From Ruegeria intermedia (GTDB lineage: Bacteria > Pseudomonadota > Alphaproteobacteria > Rhodobacterales > Rhodobacteraceae): a stretch of 64,000 nucleotides of DNA. How positions within the stretch are numbered: the stretch's first letter is position 1; each line of letters starts with the position of its first letter. Of the stretch, positions 16,189 to 24,571 are shown in pieces. The translations under genes and the position numbers were made by a program. The notes beneath the pieces were generated by a model. That model saw only the letters and a list, made by a program, of their open reading frames with translations, was not told the origin of the DNA and made no database searches. Location: contig NZ_FQVK01000001.1 of NCBI RefSeq assembly GCF_900129345.1, positions 62,001 to 126,000 on the forward strand. Reading direction: 5' to 3'.

Positions 16189-17414
16189 GGTTTCTCTGCC
16201 AGTTTGAAGCTGCCCACCAGTTCGCTGTGGGATGACCATCGAAATTGGTCAACCACTTGGACCCATTCAAGGGCATAGCCCGCCTGAACCAGAATTTTTG
16301 CATCCCGCGCAAAGGTCACAGGGTTGCAGGACACATAGGCAATGACCGGACGGCGGGCCTGGGCCAGCTCGGCCACCTGGGCCTCGGCGCCGGCGCGCGG
16401 CGGGTCCAGAACCACGGCGTCAAAACGGCGCAGCTCGTCCGGCATCAAGGGGCGGCGGAACAGGTCGCGCGCCTCGGTCGTGACCTGTTTCAATCCCGTG
16501 GACTTGCGCCAGCCCTGATCCAGCGCGCGGGTCATGTCAGCCGCGCCTTCAACGGCATGAACCTCGGCCCGTTGCGCCAGCGGCAAAGAGAACGTGCCGC
16601 AGCCCGCGAACAGATCAACCACTCGTTTGGCTGGGCCGACGATCTCCAAAACAGCCTGTGTCAGAGCCTGTTCTCCATCTTTCGTGGCCTGAAGGAAGGC
16701 CCCCGGCGGCGGGACCACCGTGGCCGGCCCGAACCGCTGTGTGGGAGGGTTGCGCATGGCGATCACCTCGCCGTCCCAGGCCAGTCGCGCCAGCCCGTGC
16801 TGCTCGGTCGCCTGCGCAAGGGCCAGTTCCATCGGGCCGTCCAGAGGCTTGCCCCCCTGCACCGCCACGTCCAGACCGGCTTCGGACAGGGTCAGGGTAA
16901 CCGACAACACGCCCTTGCGGCTGCCGCCCAGTTCGGCCAGCGCCTTGGCCACGGGGATGGCGGCGGTCAGCGCCGGGTCCAGAAGCTGGCAATCCGGAAT
17001 CTCGGTGATCACGTCCGAGGCGCGGCCGTGAAACCCCGCCAGCGCGCCCTTCCTGGTGCGGCGCACCGCGATGGTGGCGCGGCGACGCGACTGCGGTGGC
17101 GACGTCAGGATCGGGCGCATCTCGGCCTGCAGCCCCTGAGCGGCCAGCGCGGTACGCACCACCTCGACCTTCCAATCGGCCACGAAGGCGTCCGAGGCGT
17201 GCTGCAACTGGCAACCGCCGCAGCTTTTGTAGTGGCGGCAGGGCGGCTTGACCCGATCGTCCGACGGCGTCAGCACCTTGAAATCGGTCAGCACCGAGCC
17301 GTCCAACGCGCCGCTGACCCGCTCTCCGGGCAGCGTTCGGGGGGCATAGACCGGGCCCTCGGCGATGCCGTCGCCCTGATGCCCGAGGCGGAGAATGGTG
17401 TATTCCTGCGTCAT
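16185..17414 (-). CDS. TrmA/RumA-family RNA (uracil-5-)-methyltransferase with Fe-S cluster
   Basis: A 409-residue class I methyltransferase. The N-terminal TRAM-like part is followed by the cluster motif CRHYKSCGGCQLQH (C59, C65, C68) with a fourth cysteine in EIPDCQ. The SAM site is DLFAGCGTF and the catalytic region VLDPPRAG...YVSCNPVTFARD. It makes 5-methyluridine in 23S rRNA, and which position (RlmC or RlmD type) cannot be told from sequence alone. The 3' end overlaps the sodium-channel gene by 4 bp. This is unusual company, but the coupling is clear. Confidence 0.92.
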   Translation of the reverse strand: MTQEYTILRLGHQGDGIAEGPVYAPRTLPGERVSGALDGSVLTDFKVLTPSDDRVKPPCRHYKSCGGCQLQHASDAFVADWKVEVVRTALAAQGLQAEMRPILTSPPQSRRRATIAVRRTRKGALAGFHGRASDVITEIPDCQLLDPALTAAIPVAKALAELGGSRKGVLSVTLTLSEAGLDVAVQGGKPLDGPMELALAQATEQHGLARLAWDGEVIAMRNPPTQRFGPATVVPPPGAFLQATKDGEQALTQAVLEIVGPAKRVVDLFAGCGTFSLPLAQRAEVHAVEGAADMTRALDQGWRKSTGLKQVTTEARDLFRRPLMPDELRRFDAVVLDPPRAGAEAQVAELAQARRPVIAYVSCNPVTFARDAKILVQAGYALEWVQVVDQFRWSSHSELVGSFKLAEKP

Positions 17415-17453
17415 GGCCTGCCTGATAGCCGGGCTGATGCGCCAACAAAACCC

Positions 17454-19286
17454 TTATTCGGCGGCCTCGGTCTGGATGAACCCGCCCGACTGACGGTGCC
17501 AGAACCGCGCATACAAGCCGCCCTGCGCCAGCAGAGTGTCATGCGGCCCGCTTTCAATGATGCGCCCGTGATCCAGAACGATGATCCGGTCCATCTCGCT
17601 GAGGGTGGACAGGCGGTGGGCGATGGCCAGAACGGTCTTGCCCTCCATCACCCGGTGCAGCGCGGTCTGGATCGCGGCCTCGACCTCGGAATCCAGCGCC
17701 GAGGTGGCCTCGTCCAGCACGAGGATCGGCGCGTCCTTCAGGATCGCGCGGGCCAAAGCGATGCGCTGACGCTGGCCGCCGCTCAGCTTGACGCCGCGCT
17801 CGCCCAGATGCGCGTCATAACCCTTGCGCCCCTGCCCGTCCTGCAGATCGAGGATGAAATCATGCGCCTCTGCCTTTTTGGCGGCGGCGATCATCTGGTC
17901 TTCGGTGGCATCTGGCCGGCCGTACAGGATGTTGTCGCGGGCCGAGCGGTTGAACATCGCGGTTTCCTGCGTGACCATGCCGATCTGGCGGCGCAGGCTG
18001 TCCTGCGTGACGCGGGCGATGTCCTGCCCGTCGATCAGAATTTGCCCATTTTCCCTGTCATAGAGCCTGAGCAGCAGCGAAACCAAGGTGGATTTTCCCG
18101 CCCCCGAGGCACCGACGATTCCCAGTTTTTCGCCCGGCTGCACCGTCAGCGTCAGGTCCGAGACTCCGCCCACGTCGCGACCATAGGCAAAGCTGACATC
18201 ACAAAATTCGATCCGGCCTTCGGGCACCGTCAGCTCGGTGGCGTCCGGCGCATCCTCGACCCGGTCGGGCCGTGCCAGGGTTTTCATGCCGTTCTCGATC
18301 TCGCCCACATGGGCGTAGATCCCCATCAGGGTGAAGCTGACCCAGCCCGTCATCTGAGCGATACGGATCGAAATGGCGCCCGCCGCCACGATATCCCCGG
18401 TGGTCGCCGACCCGGCCTGCCACAGCCACAAGGTGGCGCCCAACAGCAGAACCGGCAGAAGCCCCGCCAGTGTCATCAAAATGAACCGGAAACTGGCGGA
18501 CAGCTTGCCAAAGGCCAGCGACTTGTCGCGCAGCGCAACCATCGAGTCGCGGGCGGCCTGATCCTCGAACTCTGAATGCGCAAACAGCTTGACGGTCTTG
18601 ATGTTGGTGATCGTGTCCACCACCTGCCCCGACACCATCGCCCGCGCCCCGGCCCGCGCGGCCGAACGTGTGCGGATCCGTGGCAGGTACCAGCGCACCA
18701 GCAGGAAATACACCGCCAGCCAAGCCACGAAGGGCAGCATGACCAGGGGGTGAATAGACCCTAACAAAAGCAAAGAGCCCACGAGCGAGGCCAAGGCAAA
18801 GACGATGGCGCTGATGGTCTCGGACACGACGGAGGTCAGCGCATTGGCCGTCTGCATCTGTTTCTGGGCGATGCGACCGGCAAAATCGTCGTCGAAATAG
18901 GTGACCGACTGCCCCAGCGTCCAGCGGTTCAGCTTGGCCAGCACCAGCGGCGGGATGTTGGGCATGACGATATAATTGTTCGACACCGAGGACAGCCCGA
19001 ACAGCAGCGGCCGGATCAGCATGAAGAACGCCACGGCACCCAGAATCATCCACAGGTTTCGCGCTGTCAGAAAGTTCTCGGGGCCGCTGGCGGTCGCGAC
19101 GTCGATCACCCAGCCCAGAATCCAGGCGGTTCCAGCCTCCATTGCACCTGCCAGGGCCGAAAACAGCGCAGCGGCGAACAACATGGGCCAGGCCCCTGCC
19201 AGGCACCAGCGAATGAACGCCCCCAGCCGTTGCGGCGGGGGCGTCTGGGTGGGTTCAAACGGTTTGATCAGGTCTGCGACCGTCAT
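17454..19286 (-). CDS. ABC exporter half-transporter (MsbA/LmrA type), second of a pair
   Basis: A 610-residue protein with an N-terminal six-helix transmembrane domain and a C-terminal ATPase. ATPase motifs are complete: Walker A GASGAGKST, signature LSGGQRQR, Walker B ILVLDEATSALD with the catalytic glutamate, and the switch AHRLST. The ATG at 19286 overlaps the stop of the upstream half-transporter (ATGA), so the two are likely made together and may form a heterodimer. Substrate could be lipid, drug or peptide and is not evident. Its ATPase domain is nearly the same as its partner's over about 90 residues. Confidence 0.9.
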   Translation of the reverse strand: MTVADLIKPFEPTQTPPPQRLGAFIRWCLAGAWPMLFAAALFSALAGAMEAGTAWILGWVIDVATASGPENFLTARNLWMILGAVAFFMLIRPLLFGLSSVSNNYIVMPNIPPLVLAKLNRWTLGQSVTYFDDDFAGRIAQKQMQTANALTSVVSETISAIVFALASLVGSLLLLGSIHPLVMLPFVAWLAVYFLLVRWYLPRIRTRSAARAGARAMVSGQVVDTITNIKTVKLFAHSEFEDQAARDSMVALRDKSLAFGKLSASFRFILMTLAGLLPVLLLGATLWLWQAGSATTGDIVAAGAISIRIAQMTGWVSFTLMGIYAHVGEIENGMKTLARPDRVEDAPDATELTVPEGRIEFCDVSFAYGRDVGGVSDLTLTVQPGEKLGIVGASGAGKSTLVSLLLRLYDRENGQILIDGQDIARVTQDSLRRQIGMVTQETAMFNRSARDNILYGRPDATEDQMIAAAKKAEAHDFILDLQDGQGRKGYDAHLGERGVKLSGGQRQRIALARAILKDAPILVLDEATSALDSEVEAAIQTALHRVMEGKTVLAIAHRLSTLSEMDRIIVLDHGRIIESGPHDTLLAQGGLYARFWHRQSGGFIQTEAAE

Positions 19287-21133
19287 TCTGCTGCCTCGTC
19301 CGCGGCCTCGGGGTTCATGAAGCCGCCAGATTGGCGCGCCCAGAACTGGGCGTAAAGACCGCCCTGCTCCAGAAGATCGGCATGGGTGCCTTCCTCGACG
19401 ATCCGGCCTCCGTCCATCACCAGGATGCGGTCCATCTGGGCGATGGTGCTGAGCCGGTGCGCGATGGCGATCACGGTCTTGCCCTGCATCATGCCGTACA
19501 GCGTCTCCTGGATTGCGGCTTCGACCTCGGAATCTAGGGCGGATGTGGCCTCGTCCAACAACAAGATCGGCGCGTCCTTCAGGATCACCCGCGCCAGCGT
19601 CACCCGCTGCCGCTGCCCGCCGCTCAGCTTGACGCCGCGCTCGCCCACATGGGCGTCATAGCCGGTGCGGCCCTGCGGGTCCTGCAGGTCGAGGATGAAG
19701 TCATGCGCCTCGGCCTGTTTGGCAGCGGCGATCATCTGCTCTTCGGTGGCATCGGGACGGCCATACAGGATGTTGTCGCGCACCGAGCGGTGCAGCAGCG
19801 CGCTGTCCTGCTGAACCATGCCGATATTGCGGCGCAGGCTGTCCTGGGTGACGGTTCGGATGTCCTGCCCGTCGATCAGGATCGCACCGCTTTCCACGTC
19901 GTAGAACCGCAGAAGCAGCTTGACCAAGGTCGATTTCCCGGCCCCCGAGCGCCCGATCAACCCGACCTTCTCGCCCGGCTGTATGGTCAGATTGACGTGA
20001 TCAAGCCCGCCGGTCTCGCGGCCATAGTGGTGCGACAGGTCACGGATCTCGATCCGGCCCTCGGTCAGTTGCAGCGGCTTGGCGCCCGGCGCATCCAGCA
20101 GGTCGACGGGCTGGGCGATGGTCTCCATCCCTTCGGCCACGACGCCCAGCTGCCGGAAGAAGCTGGTCAGCGCCCACATGATCCAGCCGGTCATGGCATT
20201 CAGCCGCAGCGTCAGCGCGGTGGCCGCCGCCACCACCCCGACCGAGGCACTGCCCTGCATCCACAGGTAAATGGCCCAACCGACCACACCGACGATCAGC
20301 ACGCCGTTCAGCGCGACCAGAACGGCATCCATGATGGTGAAGATGCGCATCTCGGTCTGGAAGGTGCGCCGGGTCTCTTCGATCGCTTCACGCGCATAGT
20401 CGAGCTCCTGCTGGGCATGGGCGAACATCTTCACAGAATGGATGTTGGTATAGCTGTCGACCACCCGGCCCGTCACCGTGGACCGCGCATCGGACGCGGC
20501 CTGCGACGCCGGCCCCACCCGCTGCACCGTCCAGCGCACCAGCAGCGCATAGAGCGCGAACCAGATCAGCAACGGCAGCAGCAGGCGCGGATCGGCGGCC
20601 ATCAGCAAGATCGCCGCACCGATCAGATAGGCCAGCGAGAACGAAATCGCATCGAAAACCTGGAACACGACCTCGCCCGCGGCGGGCGGGGTCTGCATGA
20701 TGCGGTTGGCGATGCGCCCGGCAAAATCATTCTCGAACCAGCCGACCGATTGGCGCAAAACGTGCTTGTGCGCCCGCCAGCGGATAAGCGTGCCGAAATT
20801 GGGCAGGATCGCATTGTTCAGCAACAGCACGTCCAGCACATGCAGGATGGGCCGCAGGAAAAGAATGAACAGCGCGACCAGAACCAGCTCGGTCCCGTGG
20901 GCCTGCCAGACTTCGGACGGCGATCCGCCCAGCAGGTCGACGACCCGGCCCATGTAATAGATCAACCCGATCTCGACCGCGGCCACGATGATCGACATCA
21001 GCGCGGCCCAGAAGAAGACGCGCCGAAAAGGGCGGGAATAATCCAGCATGAAGGGCCACAGCCGCGTCGGCGGCTTGTCTACCTCTTCATAGGCAACAAA
21101 AGGGTCTACGAGGTTTTCGAAATAGCGAAACAT
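19283..21133 (-). CDS. ABC exporter half-transporter (MsbA/LmrA type), first of a pair
   Basis: A 616-residue protein with about six membrane helices followed by an ATPase with Walker A GRSGAGKST, signature LSGGQRQR, Walker B ILLLDEATSALD and AHRLST. All catalytic residues are intact, so both ATP sites of a heterodimer would be competent. The start at 21133 (MFRYFENLVDPF) has a GGAG site seven bases upstream. The longer frame to 21277 runs through a non-coding stretch containing a palindrome and is rejected. It is translationally coupled to the downstream half-transporter. Many Rhodobacteraceae carry such pairs, and the substrate is unknown. Confidence 0.9.
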   Translation of the reverse strand: MFRYFENLVDPFVAYEEVDKPPTRLWPFMLDYSRPFRRVFFWAALMSIIVAAVEIGLIYYMGRVVDLLGGSPSEVWQAHGTELVLVALFILFLRPILHVLDVLLLNNAILPNFGTLIRWRAHKHVLRQSVGWFENDFAGRIANRIMQTPPAAGEVVFQVFDAISFSLAYLIGAAILLMAADPRLLLPLLIWFALYALLVRWTVQRVGPASQAASDARSTVTGRVVDSYTNIHSVKMFAHAQQELDYAREAIEETRRTFQTEMRIFTIMDAVLVALNGVLIVGVVGWAIYLWMQGSASVGVVAAATALTLRLNAMTGWIMWALTSFFRQLGVVAEGMETIAQPVDLLDAPGAKPLQLTEGRIEIRDLSHHYGRETGGLDHVNLTIQPGEKVGLIGRSGAGKSTLVKLLLRFYDVESGAILIDGQDIRTVTQDSLRRNIGMVQQDSALLHRSVRDNILYGRPDATEEQMIAAAKQAEAHDFILDLQDPQGRTGYDAHVGERGVKLSGGQRQRVTLARVILKDAPILLLDEATSALDSEVEAAIQETLYGMMQGKTVIAIAHRLSTIAQMDRILVMDGGRIVEEGTHADLLEQGGLYAQFWARQSGGFMNPEAADEAAE

Positions 21134-21187
21134 GGAGGTGCTCCGATTGAGCAGGAAAATTGAAAATGCGAAAGCAGATGGCGCCAA

Positions 21188-21213
21188 AACACCACCCGTA
21201 CGGGTCAGGTGTT
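21188..21213. repeat. Nested inverted repeat upstream of the ABC exporter pair
   Basis: A perfect 12-bp palindrome ACCCGTACGGGT (21194-21205) is flanked by AACACC (21188-21193) and GGTGTT (21208-21213), which also pair. It lies 55-80 bases before the exporter start. It could be a regulator's operator or an RNA hairpin. There is no T-run on either side, so it does not look like a terminator. Confidence 0.45.
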
Positions 21214-21324
21214 CCGGCTTCAGCCGAACCAGATCCCGTAATACATTCGCAGTCCTCCATCCATGTGACAGGCGCACCCTATCCGAACACCTGCGGGCTT
21301 GTCATCCCCTTTTGAGACTTCCCG

Positions 21325-22479
21325 TCAGTCTTGCAGCAGCGCGTCCCGGTCCAGCGTGAAATCCGAGGCGATCCAGTTGCTTTCCAGTTCGGCCAGTTTG
21401 GCGCCCAGCGCAGGGCCGGAGTAACGCCCGAGCAGATCGGCGGCCTTGACCGGGAATGTCGCCGCGGCCCCTTTTTCGACGGCCGCGCCCGTCTCGGCCG
21501 TCCAGGGCCGTTCCAGAAAGGCGCAGCGCAGCAGGGCCGCGTCCTGCCCGTCTGGCTGTCCCAGCCGATACCCCAATTCGGCCGCCCCGGCACCGCCCTG
21601 CGCCCCGTCGCGGATCCGGGTCAAGCGGGCCAGTTGCGCCTTGCTGAGGCGCAGGGTCCCGGCAACCTGGGGCCCTGCGATGGCTGCCAGACGGCGCAGC
21701 GCGTCGGGGGCAAGCCCGGCCTGCGATTCAAGATGGATCAGGATCGGCAGCGCCCGATCGTCGGCGCCGGGCAGCAGATGCGCCAGAACGCCGATGCTGC
21801 GCATGGCGGCCACCGACGGGGCCGGGTCGGGCGCGGCCAGCAGTTTCAGCATCTCGGCCCCGACCCGCTCGCGCGACAGCCGGTCGAGCCCGTCCAGATC
21901 GGCCGCAATCGCCGCCAGAGCATCCGGGTCCATCCCGGCCTGCGCGTCGCCATACCAGGCGTGGAAGCGGAAATACCGCAACGAGCGCAGATAGTCCTCG
22001 CGGATGCGATCTTGGGCCGTGCCGATGAACCGCACGCGCCGCGCCTGCAGGTCAGGCAGGCCGCCCAGCGGATCCAGAATGGTGCCGTCGGGGCGGGCAT
22101 AAAGCGCGTTCATCGTAAAATCGCGGCGGGCGGCGTCCTCTTCCACCTGATCCGAAAAGGCCACGACGGCGCGCCGCCCATCGGTTTCAACGTCGCGGCG
22201 AAAGGTGGTGATTTCATGCGGTATGCCGTCGCTGACAACGGTCACGGTGCCATGATCAATCCCGGTCGGAATCGCCTTCAGCCCCGCCTTTTCGGCCAGG
22301 TCCATCACCTGTTGCGGGCGGGCATCGGTGGCGATGTCGAGATCCGAGACCGGTGCCCCCAGCAGCGCATTGCGGACGCAACCCCCTACGAACAGCGCCT
22401 GCGCGCCGCCCTCGGTCAGCGCCTTGCACACGTTCTGCGTGGCCGGGTTCGTGATCCAGTCTTCGGTGATCCGCATCAT
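21325..22479 (-). CDS. cca: CCA tRNA nucleotidyltransferase / poly(A) polymerase family protein
   Basis: A 384-residue class II nucleotidyltransferase. The head has FVGGCVRNALLGAPVSDLDIATDA (conserved GG and DxD metal aspartates), then the RRDFTMNAL motif and EDYLRSLRYFRFHAW RNA-binding segment. It repairs or adds the 3' CCA of tRNA. In alphaproteobacteria this short form, without an HD domain, serves as the CCA-adding enzyme. A poly(A) polymerase role cannot be excluded. The ATG at 22479 overlaps the upstream Nudix stop by 4 bp. Confidence 0.88.
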   Translation of the reverse strand: MMRITEDWITNPATQNVCKALTEGGAQALFVGGCVRNALLGAPVSDLDIATDARPQQVMDLAEKAGLKAIPTGIDHGTVTVVSDGIPHEITTFRRDVETDGRRAVVAFSDQVEEDAARRDFTMNALYARPDGTILDPLGGLPDLQARRVRFIGTAQDRIREDYLRSLRYFRFHAWYGDAQAGMDPDALAAIAADLDGLDRLSRERVGAEMLKLLAAPDPAPSVAAMRSIGVLAHLLPGADDRALPILIHLESQAGLAPDALRRLAAIAGPQVAGTLRLSKAQLARLTRIRDGAQGGAGAAELGYRLGQPDGQDAALLRCAFLERPWTAETGAAVEKGAAATFPVKAADLLGRYSGPALGAKLAELESNWIASDFTLDRDALLQD

Positions 22480-23075
22480 TCGTTCATCCGTGCCGCCAGC
22501 CCGCGCAACATGCGGGCCGTGGCGCCCCAGATGTAGTAGGGGCCATAGGGCACCGCGAAGTAATACCGCCGTGTTCCGCGCCAGATGCGCGATTCAACCA
22601 CATAATTCGCAGGGTTCCGCACATGCGCAAGCGGAACCGAAAACACCTCGTCCACCTCGCCCGGTTCAGCCACCGGGTCAAAGCCGCGCTCCAGAACCGC
22701 CACCACCGGCGTCACGGCGAATGACGTGACGGTTTCATGCACCGGCAAGGTACCCAGAATGCGCGGCAGGTCCGGCGGCAGGCCGATCTCCTCCTGCGCT
22801 TCGCGCAGGGCGGTGGCGGTCACATCCGCGTCGGTGTCGTCCTGCTTGCCGCCCGGAAAGGCGATCTGCCCCGGATGGTGTTTCAGGGCCGAGGACCGCT
22901 TGGTCAGGATCAGGCGCGGATCACCGCGGGCCAGGTCCACGGCCACCAGAACACCTGCGGGGCGCAGCTTGCGTCCCGCAGGCAGAACCGTGCCTGGATT
23001 GAGGTCGAAGTCGCTGGACCCGTCACCCGGACGGGCCAGCGCTTCGCTCAGACGCGGGATCAGGTCAGCCGTCAT
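22476..23075 (-). CDS. Nudix hydrolase, CoA diphosphatase type (NudL-like)
   Basis: A 199-residue protein with the Nudix box GGKQDDTDADVTATALREAQEEIG and, just before it, KHHPGQIAFPGG. That combination with LTKRSSALKHHPGQIAFPGG is the UPF0035 signature of coenzyme A pyrophosphatases. It would cleave CoA or its derivatives to 4'-phosphopantetheine and 3',5'-ADP. I chose the ATG at 23075, overlapping hslO by 11 bp. The frame's earlier start at 23093 is a TTG. It sits in an hslO-nudL-cca run with overlaps at both ends. Confidence 0.88.
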   Translation of the reverse strand: MTADLIPRLSEALARPGDGSSDFDLNPGTVLPAGRKLRPAGVLVAVDLARGDPRLILTKRSSALKHHPGQIAFPGGKQDDTDADVTATALREAQEEIGLPPDLPRILGTLPVHETVTSFAVTPVVAVLERGFDPVAEPGEVDEVFSVPLAHVRNPANYVVESRIWRGTRRYYFAVPYGPYYIWGATARMLRGLAARMNE

Positions 23076-24051
23076 CCGGGTCTTCGGCCTCAAACCCGAC
23101 CGATTTCGGATCCAGCACGTAATGCGCGCCGCAGAACTGACAGTCGGCGGTGACGGTGCCTTCGTCCGTGGTCATCTTCTCGATGTCCTGGGCCGAGTAG
23201 ATCGACAGGCTTTGCCGCACGCGGTCCTCGGAGCAGGTGCAGCCGAACTGAACCGATTGGGCCTCGTACACGCGGGGCTGTTCCTCGTGGAACAGGCGCA
23301 CCAGCAGGTCGGTCGGCGCCACGGACGGCCCGATCATTTCCAGATCCTCGACCGTATCCAGCAGGATGTTCACACGGTCCCAGTTTTCGCCTTCATCGCC
23401 ATCCACCAGGTCCGACGCTGTCAGGATGTCGCCGGTGCCGTCATTCGTGGCCACGAAGGGCGAGGCCTTGGGCATGTGCTGCAGCATGATGCCGCCCGCG
23501 CGCCAGCGTTCGCCGGCACCGGGTTCGGTCGATTTTCCGAAACTAAGCGAAAACCGCGTCGGCAATTGCTCGGACTGGGCGAAATAAGACTCGGCGCAGG
23601 CCTTCAGCGATCCGCCGGTCAGCGGCGTGATCCCCTGATAGGGCTGCGTCCCCTTGCCCTGGTCGATGAGGATCGCGAAATACCCCTCGCCGACCTGATC
23701 GAACGGCGCGCCATCGGTCAGCCGGTCGCGGTCAAAGCTGGCATAGGCCCGGATCTGCGCGGGCTGGCCTTCTTCGCGCGGGGCGTAGTAGTCGGTGGCG
23801 ATCATCCGCACCGGTCCGTTCGACTGCACCTGCAGCGACAGCTTCCAGCGCAGCGCGACGGTCTGGCCGATCAGCGCGGTCAGCAGGGCCATCTCGGCCA
23901 CCAGCGCCTCGACCTGCTCGGGATAGTCGTGCTGTTTCAGGATGCCGTCCAGCACCCCGTCCAGCCGCGCCACGCGGCCACGCATATCCGAGACATCGAG
24001 TTGAAAGGGCAGGACGGTATCGTCCCACGCGATTTTCGTTCCAAAAGACAT
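23065..24051 (-). CDS. hslO: 33 kDa chaperonin Hsp33 (redox-activated holdase)
   Basis: A 328-residue protein, slightly longer than E. coli Hsp33. The C-terminal zinc-binding redox switch is intact as FGCTCSEDR (CxC) and ADCQFCGAHY (CxxC). Oxidation of these cysteines frees zinc and turns the protein into a holding chaperone. The N-terminal domain has the conserved HDYPEQVEALVAEMALLTALIG stretch. It is the first gene of a minus-strand run with a Nudix hydrolase and cca, and is divergent from another Nudix gene at 24128. Confidence 0.95.
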   Translation of the reverse strand: MSFGTKIAWDDTVLPFQLDVSDMRGRVARLDGVLDGILKQHDYPEQVEALVAEMALLTALIGQTVALRWKLSLQVQSNGPVRMIATDYYAPREEGQPAQIRAYASFDRDRLTDGAPFDQVGEGYFAILIDQGKGTQPYQGITPLTGGSLKACAESYFAQSEQLPTRFSLSFGKSTEPGAGERWRAGGIMLQHMPKASPFVATNDGTGDILTASDLVDGDEGENWDRVNILLDTVEDLEMIGPSVAPTDLLVRLFHEEQPRVYEAQSVQFGCTCSEDRVRQSLSIYSAQDIEKMTTDEGTVTADCQFCGAHYVLDPKSVGFEAEDPDDG

Positions 24052-24127
24052 GGGGTTTCCTTAAACGCCACGGGTTGGCATACCGCCACCATATAGGTCG
24101 AAGATCCAGAGTTGAAAGGGCTCTTAC

Positions 24128-24571
24128 ATGATCAGGCGGTTCGGCGAAACCCCGGAACCGGGGCGCAGATACACCCGGCGCGTGGGCGTCTACGCGCTGC
24201 TGCCCCGGGGCGGCAGCCTGCTTCTGACCTGCCAGATCGAGCCCGGCCCTGACCTGCAGCTGCCCGGCGGCGGGATCGATCCGGGCGAATCCCCGATCGC
24301 CGCCCTGCATCGCGAAGTGTTCGAGGAAACCGGCTGGTCGATTGCCGCCCCCCGCCGGATCGGCGCGTTCCGGCGCTTTACCTACATGCCCGAATACGAC
24401 CTTTGGGCCGAAAAAATCTGCCTGATCTACCGCGCCCACCCGGTGCGGCGCCAGGGCCCGCCGACCGAAGCCTTTCACGAGGCCGTCTGGATGAACGCGG
24501 GCGACGCGGTTCACATGCTGGGCAATGCCGGCGACCGCCATTTCGCCCGCTTGTATCTTTCGGGGCGCTAG
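24128..24571 (+). CDS. Nudix hydrolase of unknown substrate
   Basis: A 147-residue single-domain Nudix protein. The box GGGIDPGESPIAALHREVFEETGW fits GX5EX7REUXEEXGU exactly, so it should bind Mg2+ and cleave a nucleoside diphosphate linked to some moiety. A GAAAGGG site precedes the ATG. The C-terminal residues overlap the convergent response-regulator gene by 4 bp. The short length resembles small mutT/nudH-like enzymes, but the substrate cannot be told. Confidence 0.85.
   Translation: MIRRFGETPEPGRRYTRRVGVYALLPRGGSLLLTCQIEPGPDLQLPGGGIDPGESPIAALHREVFEETGWSIAAPRRIGAFRRFTYMPEYDLWAEKICLIYRAHPVRRQGPPTEAFHEAVWMNAGDAVHMLGNAGDRHFARLYLSGR

Noticed and set aside
15323-16312. The long upstream extension of the L,D-transpeptidase frame
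   Set aside because: It overlaps the NavBac gene in another frame. A signal peptide with lipobox starts at 15322, which fixes the real start.
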